From NCBI GenBank assembly GCA_035362835.1, contig DAOSDY010000001.1, positions 1,426,001 through 1,490,000 on the forward strand: DNA of 64,000 nt. The letters run 5' to 3'. The notes under the pieces were generated by a model. The model saw only the letters and a program-made list of their open reading frames with translations. It did not search any database and was not told where the DNA came from. The position numbers and the translations under genes are program-made. This document shows, one piece after another, positions 9,590-17,661 of this stretch (positions are counted from its first letter, which is position 1; each line of letters opens with the position of its first letter). This DNA comes from Melioribacteraceae bacterium (GTDB lineage: Bacteria; Bacteroidota; Ignavibacteria; Ignavibacteriales; Melioribacteraceae).

Positions 9590-10843
9590 ATGAAATTTTT
9601 ATTTTGCTGTTACCCTATTTTAAGAATAACTCTATTAATAATCATGATCTTGATCTTGATTTCAATGCCATCCATTGCCCAGCAGAAGATAGAAGGAATA
9701 TTCTACCTTGATGGGCAGCCGGTTTCAATTACAGTTATTGATGGGAAAATAGATCAGATAGATAGAAATGTTGAATTGAATGAAGATAGCAGGAAAGTAT
9801 TCATAGCGCCCGGACTGATAGATAATCAGGTTAACGGAATAAACGGTGTTTCATTCTCTTTCGGTCAATCAGAGCTTAACGTTCAAGGTGTACTTGAAGC
9901 TACGAAAGTACTCTGGCAAAGAGGTGTAACAACATATCTCCCGACTCTTACAACTAACAGTCATGAACTGCTTCTTAAAAATCTTTCCATATTGGAATCC
10001 GCGAGAAAAGATGAATCGTCTCTCGGATCAATTGCAGGGTATCATCTTGAAGGCCCTTATATCTCGCCGGCGGATGGTTACAGAGGAGCGCATTCGATTA
10101 ATTTTGTGCGGAAGCCCGACTGGAATGAATTTATGGAATATTACAGAACGGCAGGGAAGAGAATTTTGACGGTTACGGTTGCGCCGGAGATTGAAGGCGC
10201 GATTGAATTTATAAAGAAGTGCAGTGAGCTCGGGATTGTAGTTGCCCTGGGCCATCATAACGCAACAACCGGTATAATAAACCGTGCTGTTGAATACGGC
10301 GCAAAAATTTCCACTCATCTCGGAAATGCGATGAGTAACACAATCAACAGGCACGTTAATCCTCTCTGGCCACAGTTGTCGAATGACGGACTTATGATCA
10401 GCATAATATGCGACGGATTCCATCTGCTTCCGGAACAGATCCGAGTTTTCTACAAAGTAAAGGGTGCGGAAAGAACCATCATAACCTCCGATGTAACAAT
10501 GTACGCCAACCTGACTCCCGGAGTCTATAAGAATATTGACGGTGAGGATATTGAGTTAAGCAGCGACGGCAGAATATTCTATCCCGCCCAGAATAATCTG
10601 GCGGGCTCGGCCTCTACTATTGATAAGGGTGTGGGTCATATTATGAAGGTTACCGGATGTTCACTTTCAGATGCTATTAAAATGGCAAGCACAAACCCCG
10701 CACAACTCTATGGACTAAATGATCGCGGCAAAATTGAAACCGGAAAACGTGCCGATATTATTCTTTTTACAATAGAAGATTACCGGATGAAGATTCTGAA
10801 AACGATTGTAAACGGAAAAGTTGTTTACGAGGCATCTGAATAG
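9590..10843 (+). CDS. Secreted N-acetylglucosamine-6-phosphate deacetylase-like amidohydrolase
   Basis: 417 residues from the ATG at 9590, which has AAGGTGGG just upstream; the frame is open further to a TTG at 9554. The protein follows NagA along its length: PGLIDNQVNGINGV near the start, HLEGPY with the metal-binding Glu, ALGHHNAT and STHLGNAMS with metal-binding His residues, and TSDVT near the expected catalytic Asp. NagA removes the acetyl group from GlcNAc-6-phosphate in the cytosol. Here a long hydrophobic N-terminus ending SIAQQ (about 30-36) looks like a signal peptide, so the enzyme should act in the periplasm. Its substrate may therefore be a different acetylated sugar. It is the first native gene after the island end and converges with the hydrolase at 10887. 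Confidence 0.8.
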   Translation: MKFLFCCYPILRITLLIIMILILISMPSIAQQKIEGIFYLDGQPVSITVIDGKIDQIDRNVELNEDSRKVFIAPGLIDNQVNGINGVSFSFGQSELNVQGVLEATKVLWQRGVTTYLPTLTTNSHELLLKNLSILESARKDESSLGSIAGYHLEGPYISPADGYRGAHSINFVRKPDWNEFMEYYRTAGKRILTVTVAPEIEGAIEFIKKCSELGIVVALGHHNATTGIINRAVEYGAKISTHLGNAMSNTINRHVNPLWPQLSNDGLMISIICDGFHLLPEQIRVFYKVKGAERTIITSDVTMYANLTPGVYKNIDGEDIELSSDGRIFYPAQNNLAGSASTIDKGVGHIMKVTGCSLSDAIKMASTNPAQLYGLNDRGKIETGKRADIILFTIEDYRMKILKTIVNGKVVYEASE

Positions 10844-10886
10844 TGAATGCCCGTAAAGTCGTTGGATGTTTTATAAAACGCTTTTT

Positions 10887-11825
10887 TCAGCGTAATGATT
10901 TTCTGTCAGCCGATAAAGGATCTTTCACAGTTTCTCCGCTGTTCAGCTTTCCGTTTATCGCATCCATCCTGAAGCTTTTGCTTGCATCGTAATACTTGTC
11001 TGTTAAATCGATATCCGAGATTAGTACTTCAGGAACGTTCAAAGAAGATTTGTTCTTGATTAATCCGTCCGGCGTAATAAAATGGCAGGGCCAGCTTTGA
11101 GGCGAAGAGGAGTTTGTAAGAGACATATAGAAAAAATTTACTCCAGCGTAAGCCTGTGCAGTAATAGGCATTATAACAGGGTGAATGCTTCCTTTACCCT
11201 GTCTGGCATTGTGAAATGATTGGAAAATAAGATCAACTCCAAGTTTCTTATACTCCCTGTAAAGTTCGGGGAAACGCAGGTCGAAACAGATTAGAAGCCC
11301 GCATTTAACACCGTTAATTTCGAATGTTACAAAGTGATCTCCCGGTGTAAAAAACTTGAGATCTCCGTCCGTGCAAAACCGTTTATCGTAACGGTCTATT
11401 AACTCGCCTGTAGAACTTATAAGATAGAGACTGTTGTGCGGCTTATTGTTTCCGCTCAGTCTGTGGATTGAACCGAGTAAAACAGTCAGCTTGAATTTCT
11501 TTGCGAGAGTCATAACCGAATCGGTAGCGCGGTAGAGCTCATCCCAGTTAAAGTTCTCATAAGAATCCAGATCAACACCCGCATAACCGGATAGAGCGCA
11601 CTCGGGAAAGTGAATTATATCCGCTTTTTTTAATTTTGCCTCGATCATCTGCTTTTCAATCCATTGGAGATTTTCGGAAATATTGGGTGAAACGGGAAAC
11701 TGACACGACGCAATACGAAGCTTACCGGTGTTCAAGTCGTTTAATTTATTCTGGGCTTCCGATTCATATGTTATCAAAGAAAGTATAAATAAGAATAATA
11801 TGGCGTATGAGAATGAAGTCTTCAT
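10887..11825 (-). CDS. Secreted carbon-nitrogen hydrolase (nitrilase superfamily)
   Basis: 312 residues. The Glu-Lys-Cys triad of the nitrilase superfamily is visible: E75 in FPECALSGY, K148 in YDKRF and C180 in LICFDLRFPE. These enzymes hydrolyse amide or carbamoyl C-N bonds. The N-terminus (1-25, MKTSFSYAILFLFILS to SEAQ) is a signal peptide, which is unusual since most family members are cytosolic. The substrate cannot be told from sequence. The gene is downstream of the nqr operon on the same strand but separated by a strong terminator, so it is probably transcribed on its own. Confidence 0.82.
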   Translation of the reverse strand: MKTSFSYAILFLFILSLITYESEAQNKLNDLNTGKLRIASCQFPVSPNISENLQWIEKQMIEAKLKKADIIHFPECALSGYAGVDLDSYENFNWDELYRATDSVMTLAKKFKLTVLLGSIHRLSGNNKPHNSLYLISSTGELIDRYDKRFCTDGDLKFFTPGDHFVTFEINGVKCGLLICFDLRFPELYREYKKLGVDLIFQSFHNARQGKGSIHPVIMPITAQAYAGVNFFYMSLTNSSSPQSWPCHFITPDGLIKNKSSLNVPEVLISDIDLTDKYYDASKSFRMDAINGKLNSGETVKDPLSADRKSLR

Positions 11826-11900
11826 GAGAAAGTCCGTTCAAGTTTTTTATGACATGAATTTAATATAAGAAATGATAAAAAACATAAGAAGGTGTTCTAA

Positions 11901-11930
11901 AAAGAAAACGGCGGAATTGAATCCGCCGGC
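11901..11930 (-). terminator. Terminator of the nqr operon
   Basis: On the minus strand the stem CGGCGGA/TCCGCCG (11909-11915 with 11922-11928, loop of six) is followed by a TTTTCTTTTT tract. It lies just after the nqrM-like gene and before the nitrilase-family gene. Confidence 0.85.
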
Positions 11931-11942
11931 TTTAATTTATTC

Positions 11943-12101
11943 CTAATTTTTACAGCGGTGACTTTCTCCGGGAGTTTTATCGCAATGCCCTCCTCCGCAG
12001 CATGCTGAATTGCCTTTTTTATATTTGGAAAAGTGGAGAGCCAAACCCATTCCGGAGAATGCTATAATAAAAAGTATCGTTACAATTATTAACTGTGGCA
12101 T
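11943..12101 (-). CDS. nqrM: NqrM-like small Cys-rich membrane protein
   Basis: 52 residues, starting MPQLIIVTILFI. One N-terminal membrane helix (about 4-22) is followed by a short basic segment and a Cys-rich tail with cysteines at 34, 35, 40 and 50 (SACCGGGHCD). It sits 11 bases after apbE, with an AGAAAGG ribosome binding site, and is followed by the operon terminator. In gammaproteobacteria the nqr operon ends apbE-nqrM, and NqrM is a small one-helix protein with essential cysteines needed for iron insertion at the NqrD/NqrE site. Position, size, topology and cysteines all fit. Sequence similarity is weak by eye, so the name rests mainly on context. Confidence 0.6.
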   Translation of the reverse strand: MPQLIIVTILFIIAFSGMGLALHFSKYKKGNSACCGGGHCDKTPGESHRCKN

Positions 12102-12112
12102 ATTAACCTTTC

Positions 12113-13129
12113 TTACTTTTCAAATAATTCAATGAATCCGGGTGATTTAATTTCTTCAAATCCGTTACCTTTCTTAACAATCATATAAACAGGGAGTTCC
12201 ATATCAACGGCAAATTTGTATCCTCTTTCCGGACCCATAACGAAAATTCCGGTTGCTAGTCCATCCGCGCGCAAGCATGTTGCATCGAATACGGTAACCG
12301 AGGCAAGCTTATGTGTTATCGGCCGGCCGGTAACGGGGTCGATTGTATGGGAATAACGAATTCCGTTCTCCTCAAAATAATTCCAGTAATCGCCCGACGT
12401 AGCCATTGCCATTTCGTTTAAGGGAACAACCCGGTTTAATTCTCCCGATTGATTTGGTGTAGAGATCCCGATTTTCCAAGCTTCGTTTTTGTTGTTTAAT
12501 CCCGAAACACGAACTTCTCCGCCGATCTCCACCATTATATTTGTATAGCCGAGGTCTTTTAAGAGTTCAACAACTTTATCAACTCCGAAACCTTTTGCCG
12601 TAGCCGAAAGGTCAACTTTTAATCCATTAATATTTTTTCTTACTGAAGGAGTATTTAAATTAACTTCAACCTTATCAAGCCCAATCAGTTTCATACTGGA
12701 GGAGATCTCCTCATCTGTCGGTATTTTTCGCGGCCTTTGATCGGGCCCGAATCCCCAGATATTCACTAGCGGCCCAACTGTTATATCAAGACTGCCGCCG
12801 GTTAATTTCCCGAGTCGGATAGATTCGTCAAGAACAAACGCAAAGTCGTTTGAAATATTAAACCACTCAGAACCAGTGTATTGATTAAACCGTGAGATTT
12901 CAGATTCAGGTATGTAAGTAGACATCTGATTATTTACTTCAACCAGGACCGAATCGATTTTTTTCTTTAGAGCATCAGGATTTATATCGGGTGAATTACC
13001 CCCGGCGACAATTTTAACAGAATAAGTTGTACCCATAGTTGACCCGGTTATAGAGATAAGATTATCTGTCCCGGCATCTCCGCAGGAAGACAAAAGAAGA
13101 AGGGAGATAACAATGAAAAACTTTATCAT
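12113..13129 (-). CDS. apbE: FAD:protein FMN transferase lipoprotein (ApbE)
   Basis: 338 residues from the ATG at 13129. The N-terminus (MIKFFIVISLLLLSSCG) is a lipoprotein signal with the lipobox LSSC. ApbE motifs are clear: TMGTTYSVK, DLSATAKGFGVDKV, VEIGGEVRV and YSHTIDPVTGRP. ApbE takes FMN from FAD and attaches it to a Thr in NqrB and NqrC, which the neighbouring genes encode. The frame is open upstream to 13204, overlapping nqrF; I prefer 13129 because only that start gives a signal peptide, though AGGGAG lies too close to this ATG to be an ideal ribosome binding site. Confidence 0.9.
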   Translation of the reverse strand: MIKFFIVISLLLLSSCGDAGTDNLISITGSTMGTTYSVKIVAGGNSPDINPDALKKKIDSVLVEVNNQMSTYIPESEISRFNQYTGSEWFNISNDFAFVLDESIRLGKLTGGSLDITVGPLVNIWGFGPDQRPRKIPTDEEISSSMKLIGLDKVEVNLNTPSVRKNINGLKVDLSATAKGFGVDKVVELLKDLGYTNIMVEIGGEVRVSGLNNKNEAWKIGISTPNQSGELNRVVPLNEMAMATSGDYWNYFEENGIRYSHTIDPVTGRPITHKLASVTVFDATCLRADGLATGIFVMGPERGYKFAVDMELPVYMIVKKGNGFEEIKSPGFIELFEK

Positions 13130-13187
13130 CTCCCTGCAATTGATATTTCTAATGACTGTTGTAATTCTAAACTCCTGATTAAATAGA

Positions 13188-14426
13188 TTAACCGCCGAAA
13201 TCATCGAGCAGAATATTTTCGGGCTCTATACCAAGATTATGCAGGAGATTCAGAACAGCCGAGTTCATCATCGGCGGACCGCAGATATAGTATTCACAAT
13301 CCTCCGGAGCCGGATGATTCTTAAGGTAATTATCGTACAGAACCTGATGAATGAATCCAACGTAGCCAGTCCAGTTATCCTCCGGAAGAGGCTCGGATAA
13401 AGCCACATTCCATGTGAAGTTTTTATGTTCTGCTGTAAGCTTATCAAAATCCTCTTTATAGAAAATTTCTCTCACACTTCTTGCGCCGTACCAGTAAGTC
13501 ATTTTGCGAGTTGAATCCAATCTTAACAATTGATCGAAGATGTGAGAGCGCATCGGGGCCATTCCGGCGCCGCCTCCGATAAATACCATCTCGTTATTAG
13601 TCTTTTTCGCGAAGAATTCTCCGTATGGTCCGGAGATGGTTACTTTATCGCCCGGTTTGAGCGCAAAAATATAAGAGGACATTTTCCCCGGAGGTAAACC
13701 TGGAGGATTAGCCGGAGGAGTTGCAACTCTTACGTTGAGCATGATCTTTCCGACTTCGAGAGGGAAGTTGGCCATCGAATAAGCCCGCACAATCGGTTCT
13801 GTAACTTTCGATTTGTATTGCCATACGTTATACTTATCCCATGCGTCCCTGTACTCTTCTTCTATAATGAAGTCTTTACTGAAGTCGAGTTCGTGAGGAG
13901 GCGCTTCGATCTGAATATATCCTCCTGCGCGGAAATCCACATTCTCACCTTCGGGCAGTTTTAATACAAGTTCTTTTATAAAAGTAGCAACGTTGCGGTT
14001 TGAGACTACCGTGCATTCCCATTTCTTAATGTCGAAAACTTCTGCCGGGACTTCTATTCTAAGATTATTTTTTACCGGAACCTGGCAGCTTAACCGGTAA
14101 TGTTCGCGTATCTGTTTTCTGTTCAATTTTGATTTTTCTGTTGGAAGAACGTCGCCGGCTCCATCAGTAACAATGCATTTGCATTCGCCGCAGGTACCGC
14201 CCCCTCCGCAAGCCGATGGAAGGTAAATTCTGTTGTCGGCCAGTACATTCAGAAGCTTGCCTCCGATAGGAACTGTAATTGATTTTTCCTGATCGTCGTT
14301 AATATTAATCTTTACATTACCTGATGCAACAAGTTTCGATTTTGCAAATAAAATCAGTCCAACAAGGGCCAACACAATCAGTGTGAACATTACAACGCCG
14401 ATAAATATTATGTTGATTCCGTCCAT
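13188..14426 (-). CDS. nqrF: Na+-translocating NADH:quinone reductase subunit F
   Basis: 412 residues. One N-terminal membrane helix (about 5-28) precedes a [2Fe-2S] ferredoxin domain with Cys73, Cys79, Cys82 and Cys114 (C-x5-C-x2-C-x31-C). The FAD-binding motif RAYSMANFP and the NADH-binding motifs GGGAGMAPMRSHI and YYICGPPMMN follow. NqrF takes electrons from NADH on the cytoplasmic side and passes them into the membrane complex. It ends 58 bases before apbE and starts 12 bases after nqrE. Confidence 0.96.
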   Translation of the reverse strand: MDGINIIFIGVVMFTLIVLALVGLILFAKSKLVASGNVKININDDQEKSITVPIGGKLLNVLADNRIYLPSACGGGGTCGECKCIVTDGAGDVLPTEKSKLNRKQIREHYRLSCQVPVKNNLRIEVPAEVFDIKKWECTVVSNRNVATFIKELVLKLPEGENVDFRAGGYIQIEAPPHELDFSKDFIIEEEYRDAWDKYNVWQYKSKVTEPIVRAYSMANFPLEVGKIMLNVRVATPPANPPGLPPGKMSSYIFALKPGDKVTISGPYGEFFAKKTNNEMVFIGGGAGMAPMRSHIFDQLLRLDSTRKMTYWYGARSVREIFYKEDFDKLTAEHKNFTWNVALSEPLPEDNWTGYVGFIHQVLYDNYLKNHPAPEDCEYYICGPPMMNSAVLNLLHNLGIEPENILLDDFGG

Positions 14427-14438
14427 AGTAAGTAATCC

Positions 14439-15050
14439 TTATAATTGAATACCAGAAAAAAGCATGAATGCAATAGCCATTAATCCTACAGTAATAAACG
14501 TAATTCCAAGACCTCTAAGACCTTCGGGAACATTGCTGTATTTCATTTTTTCGCGTATACCGGCAAGGGCAATTACTGCAATTGCGAACCCCGCTCCGGA
14601 CCCAACGCCGTAAACAACGCTTTCCGGGAAAGTATAATCGCGTTCAACCATAAATAGAGTTCCGCCGAGTATAGCGCAGTTTACAGTAATGAGGGGGAGG
14701 AATATTCCGAGCGCGTTGTAAAGCTTGGGAACGAATTTATCCAGCACCATCTCGAGAATCTGAACCATTGCAGCAATTACACCGATATATGTAATCAATC
14801 CGAGAAACGTTAAATCCAAATCGCCCAAACCGAGTGCTTTAAGCGCTCCTTCTCTTATAACATAATTATACAGAAGGTTGTTAACCGGCAGTGTAATGGC
14901 TTGAACTACGACAACGGCAATTCCAAGTCCAACTGCACTTTCGACTCTCTTAGAAATAGCAACAAATGTACACATGCCGAGGAAAAAGGCGAGCGCCATA
15001 TTTTCTATAAAGACCGATTTAATAAACAGACTTAAATAATGTTCAAACAT
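14439..15050 (-). CDS. nqrE: Na+-translocating NADH:quinone reductase subunit E
   Basis: 203 residues with six predicted membrane helices, beginning MFEHYLSLFIKSVFIENMA as in NqrE proteins. NqrE and NqrD are homologous inverted-topology subunits that hold an iron centre between them, through cysteines in their membrane helices (here in LGMCTF and VNCAIL). It starts two bases after nqrD with a GAGG ribosome binding site. The length is normal for the family. Confidence 0.95.
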   Translation of the reverse strand: MFEHYLSLFIKSVFIENMALAFFLGMCTFVAISKRVESAVGLGIAVVVVQAITLPVNNLLYNYVIREGALKALGLGDLDLTFLGLITYIGVIAAMVQILEMVLDKFVPKLYNALGIFLPLITVNCAILGGTLFMVERDYTFPESVVYGVGSGAGFAIAVIALAGIREKMKYSNVPEGLRGLGITFITVGLMAIAFMLFSGIQL

Positions 15051-15052
15051 TG

Positions 15053-15673
15053 CTATGCCTCCTCAACTTGTGAAGGTTTCCAGGTTCGTATTGCCCAGAT
15101 GAGCAGACCTATAATAATAAATGCGCTGGGGGAGAGGAGGAATAATCCGTTCGGATTATACCAGCCGCCTTCCGTGTTAAGCTGAAAGATTGTGTATCCG
15201 AGCAGCTTACCTGAACCGATAAGTTCACGGAAAAATCCGACGAATAAAAGGACGAATGAATAGCCGAGGCCGTTTCCAATTCCATCCAGAAAACTTCTTC
15301 CCGGAGGGTTCTGAAGCGCAAATGCTTCGGCTCTTCCCATTATAATACAGTTGGTAATTATCAACCCCACATAAACTGAAAGCTGCTTGCTTATATCGTA
15401 CAGAAACGCTTTTATTATCTGGTCGGCTATAATAACCAGCGAAGCAATAATTGTCATCTCAACTATTATTCTGATGCTTCCCGGAATATGTTTTCTGATA
15501 AGACTAACCGAAAAATTTGAAATAGCCGTTACAAAAGTCACGGCAAGAGACATAACAATTGAGGTTTCCAGTTTTGATGTAACCGCAAGCGCAGAACAGA
15601 TTCCGAGAATCTGCAATGCGATCGGATTGTTATTAAAAATAGGGTCGAGCAGTATCTCTTTATATCTCTTCAT
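15053..15673 (-). CDS. nqrD: Na+-translocating NADH:quinone reductase subunit D
   Basis: 206 residues from the ATG at 15673, preceded by AGAAGGTGG; a longer reading from a GTG at 15724 lies inside nqrC and is less likely. It has six membrane helices, with NqrD landmarks DPIFNNNPIALQILGICSAL and TNCIIMGRAEAFA carrying the conserved cysteines for the iron centre. The start overlaps the end of nqrC by 14 bases, indicating translational coupling. Confidence 0.95.
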   Translation of the reverse strand: MKRYKEILLDPIFNNNPIALQILGICSALAVTSKLETSIVMSLAVTFVTAISNFSVSLIRKHIPGSIRIIVEMTIIASLVIIADQIIKAFLYDISKQLSVYVGLIITNCIIMGRAEAFALQNPPGRSFLDGIGNGLGYSFVLLFVGFFRELIGSGKLLGYTIFQLNTEGGWYNPNGLFLLSPSAFIIIGLLIWAIRTWKPSQVEEA

Positions 15674-16466
15674 GGGAGCCACCTTCTCTAACTTTTTTGA
15701 GGAAAGCACTGTAGCCGTTTTCACCGAGCCAGTATTTTAATAAGTTGTCGACTCCGCGTGTTGTGAGGGTCGATCCCGACAATCCGTCTATCTGGTGTTC
15801 CGACGCAGGATTGCTTTTATCAACTTTTCCCTTGAGGACATCAATTATGTAGTTACCGTTTTCATCGAAAGCTTTTTTGTCTTTCCAGGTATTTTTCCAG
15901 AGAGGGTTATCTACCTCGCCGCCTAATCCCGGTGTTTCGCCGTGTTCGTAGAATGTAATCCCTTCAACTTTTTTCAATTCCTTATCAAATGAAATGAATC
16001 CGTATAGAGTGGACCAGAGTCCTTTTCCATGAACCGGGAAAATATATTTTTCGATTTCACCGTTATCATCAACAACCTCGTAGACAATCATATGCGTCGG
16101 TTTCCGTTTTATGCCGGCAATATCTTCTCCGGACGGAATGCTTGTACTGAGCTCGCTCATATTGCTTAATTTTTTTATATCGAAATTTTCCGGTTTAAGA
16201 AGTTCCGATTTCGATGCCGGATCGATAATATTTCCAGATTCAAGCTCAACGGTAACAGCTTTGATCAGCCTGTCGTAAAGTTCTTTCGGATTCTTGTTCT
16301 GATAATCTATTCCGCCGGCATTTAGTATATTTTTAATTTTATCGAGCTGTTTATTTTCAGCCTGTCTGGTGCCAAGGGAGACTGCGGCGGATGAAACCAG
16401 TATAGAACAAACGAGACATACTCCCAGCGCCACCTGAATCGTTTTTTTAGTGCTGTCAGACGACAT
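15660..16466 (-). CDS. nqrC: Na+-translocating NADH:quinone reductase subunit C
   Basis: 268 residues. One N-terminal membrane helix (about 8-29) anchors a periplasmic FMN-binding domain. The flavinylation motif is GLSGSTLTTRGV near the C-terminus, where ApbE would attach FMN to a Thr. GETPGLGGEV is another family landmark. The gene starts 11 bases inside the end of nqrB and its own end overlaps nqrD. Confidence 0.95.
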   Translation of the reverse strand: MSSDSTKKTIQVALGVCLVCSILVSSAAVSLGTRQAENKQLDKIKNILNAGGIDYQNKNPKELYDRLIKAVTVELESGNIIDPASKSELLKPENFDIKKLSNMSELSTSIPSGEDIAGIKRKPTHMIVYEVVDDNGEIEKYIFPVHGKGLWSTLYGFISFDKELKKVEGITFYEHGETPGLGGEVDNPLWKNTWKDKKAFDENGNYIIDVLKGKVDKSNPASEHQIDGLSGSTLTTRGVDNLLKYWLGENGYSAFLKKVREGGSHEEI

Positions 16467-17658
16467 TTCTCGCTAGCCTCCTTTTAATGTTTTGATTAAT
16501 AAAGTATCTATCTATTATTGGAGCCATAACATTCATAAATAATATTGCAAGCATCATACCTTCCGGGAATGCCGGATTAATAACCCTTACCATGATTGTC
16601 AAAAATCCGATCAGGAAACCGTAGATGTATTTACCCTGTTCTGTCATAGCTGCACTAACCGGATCGGTTGCCATAAATACAGTACCGAAAGCGAATCCTC
16701 CAATTACGAGATGCCAGTAAATCGGCAGTTCGAACATCGGATTTGAGGTGCTTCCAATCGCATTCAATCCTAATGTTGTTAGAGTTGCGCCAGCCACAAT
16801 TGAGAACATTATTTTCCAGGAGCCGACTTTACTTACTATCAGAATAACGGCACCAATAAGACATGCAAGTGCCGAAGTTTCTCCCATTGAACCGGGAATG
16901 AATCCTAAGAACGAGTCGGTCCAGGAATAGCTTGGTGTCATTGCGGGATCTGCAAATTGAGCCAATGCTGTTGCGCGGCTTAATCCGTCTACCGCAACCC
17001 AGACTTTATCGCCAGAAATCTCAGCCGGATATGCAAAGAAAAGGAATGCGCGGCCTGCAAGAGCCGGATTGAGAATATTCATTCCTACACCTCCGAAGAC
17101 CTCTTTAGCAATCACAACACCGAATGTAACTCCCGCAGCAACCTGCCAGTAAGGAATGTTTGGAGGAAGTATAAGTGGGAATAAAAGAGATGTAACAAGA
17201 AATCCTTCGTTAATTTCATGTTTCCGGACAACAGCAAAGATTACCTCCCAAATTCCGCCGACAGCTATTGTAACTATATAAACCGGTAGAAAATAGAGTG
17301 CGCCGAAAATAAAATTGCCTAAAATGTTTGAAGGATCGAAACCGATTCCAATCCACTGAATAACCTGTGCCTGCCAGTGGGATGAACCTGCAAGGCCAAG
17401 TTCCTGTAATCCTAGATTTGCCTGTAAACCTGTATTATAACAAGCCATAAGAACTGCCGGTATAAGGGCAATAACAACGGTCATCATCATTCTCTTAAGA
17501 TCAATCAGATCTCTTACATGCGACGCTGTTTTTGTAGGAGCGGCAGTAGTATAAAGGAAAGCATCTACCATTTCATAGATCGGGTAGAATCTCTCCAGCT
17601 TTCCACCTGAATGGAAATGTTTTTCCTGTTTTTCCAGATATTGTCTTAAAAGCTTCAC
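16456..17658 (-). CDS. nqrB: Na+-translocating NADH:quinone reductase subunit B
   Basis: 400 residues with about ten membrane helices. It starts at a GTG (17658) with AAGGAAGG upstream. SMGETSALACLIGA contains the Thr that receives covalent FMN, and FGGVGMNILNPALAGRAF is the usual NqrB core. NqrB carries riboflavin and FMN and is thought to form the main Na+ channel of the pump. It lies three bases after nqrA. Confidence 0.96.
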   Translation of the reverse strand: MKLLRQYLEKQEKHFHSGGKLERFYPIYEMVDAFLYTTAAPTKTASHVRDLIDLKRMMMTVVIALIPAVLMACYNTGLQANLGLQELGLAGSSHWQAQVIQWIGIGFDPSNILGNFIFGALYFLPVYIVTIAVGGIWEVIFAVVRKHEINEGFLVTSLLFPLILPPNIPYWQVAAGVTFGVVIAKEVFGGVGMNILNPALAGRAFLFFAYPAEISGDKVWVAVDGLSRATALAQFADPAMTPSYSWTDSFLGFIPGSMGETSALACLIGAVILIVSKVGSWKIMFSIVAGATLTTLGLNAIGSTSNPMFELPIYWHLVIGGFAFGTVFMATDPVSAAMTEQGKYIYGFLIGFLTIMVRVINPAFPEGMMLAILFMNVMAPIIDRYFINQNIKRRLARNVV

Positions 17659-17661
17659 GGA

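Noticed and set aside
10028..10423. Open frame opposite the NagA-like gene
   Set aside because: It lies fully within a well-supported gene on the other strand, with no independent support.
12113..13204. Longer apbE start at 13204
   Set aside because: It would add about 25 residues before the lipoprotein signal and overlap nqrF; the signal peptide supports 13129.
15387..15740. Open frame opposite nqrD and nqrC
   Set aside because: It is antisense to strongly recognised nqr genes and lacks a ribosome binding site and any recognisable protein pattern.
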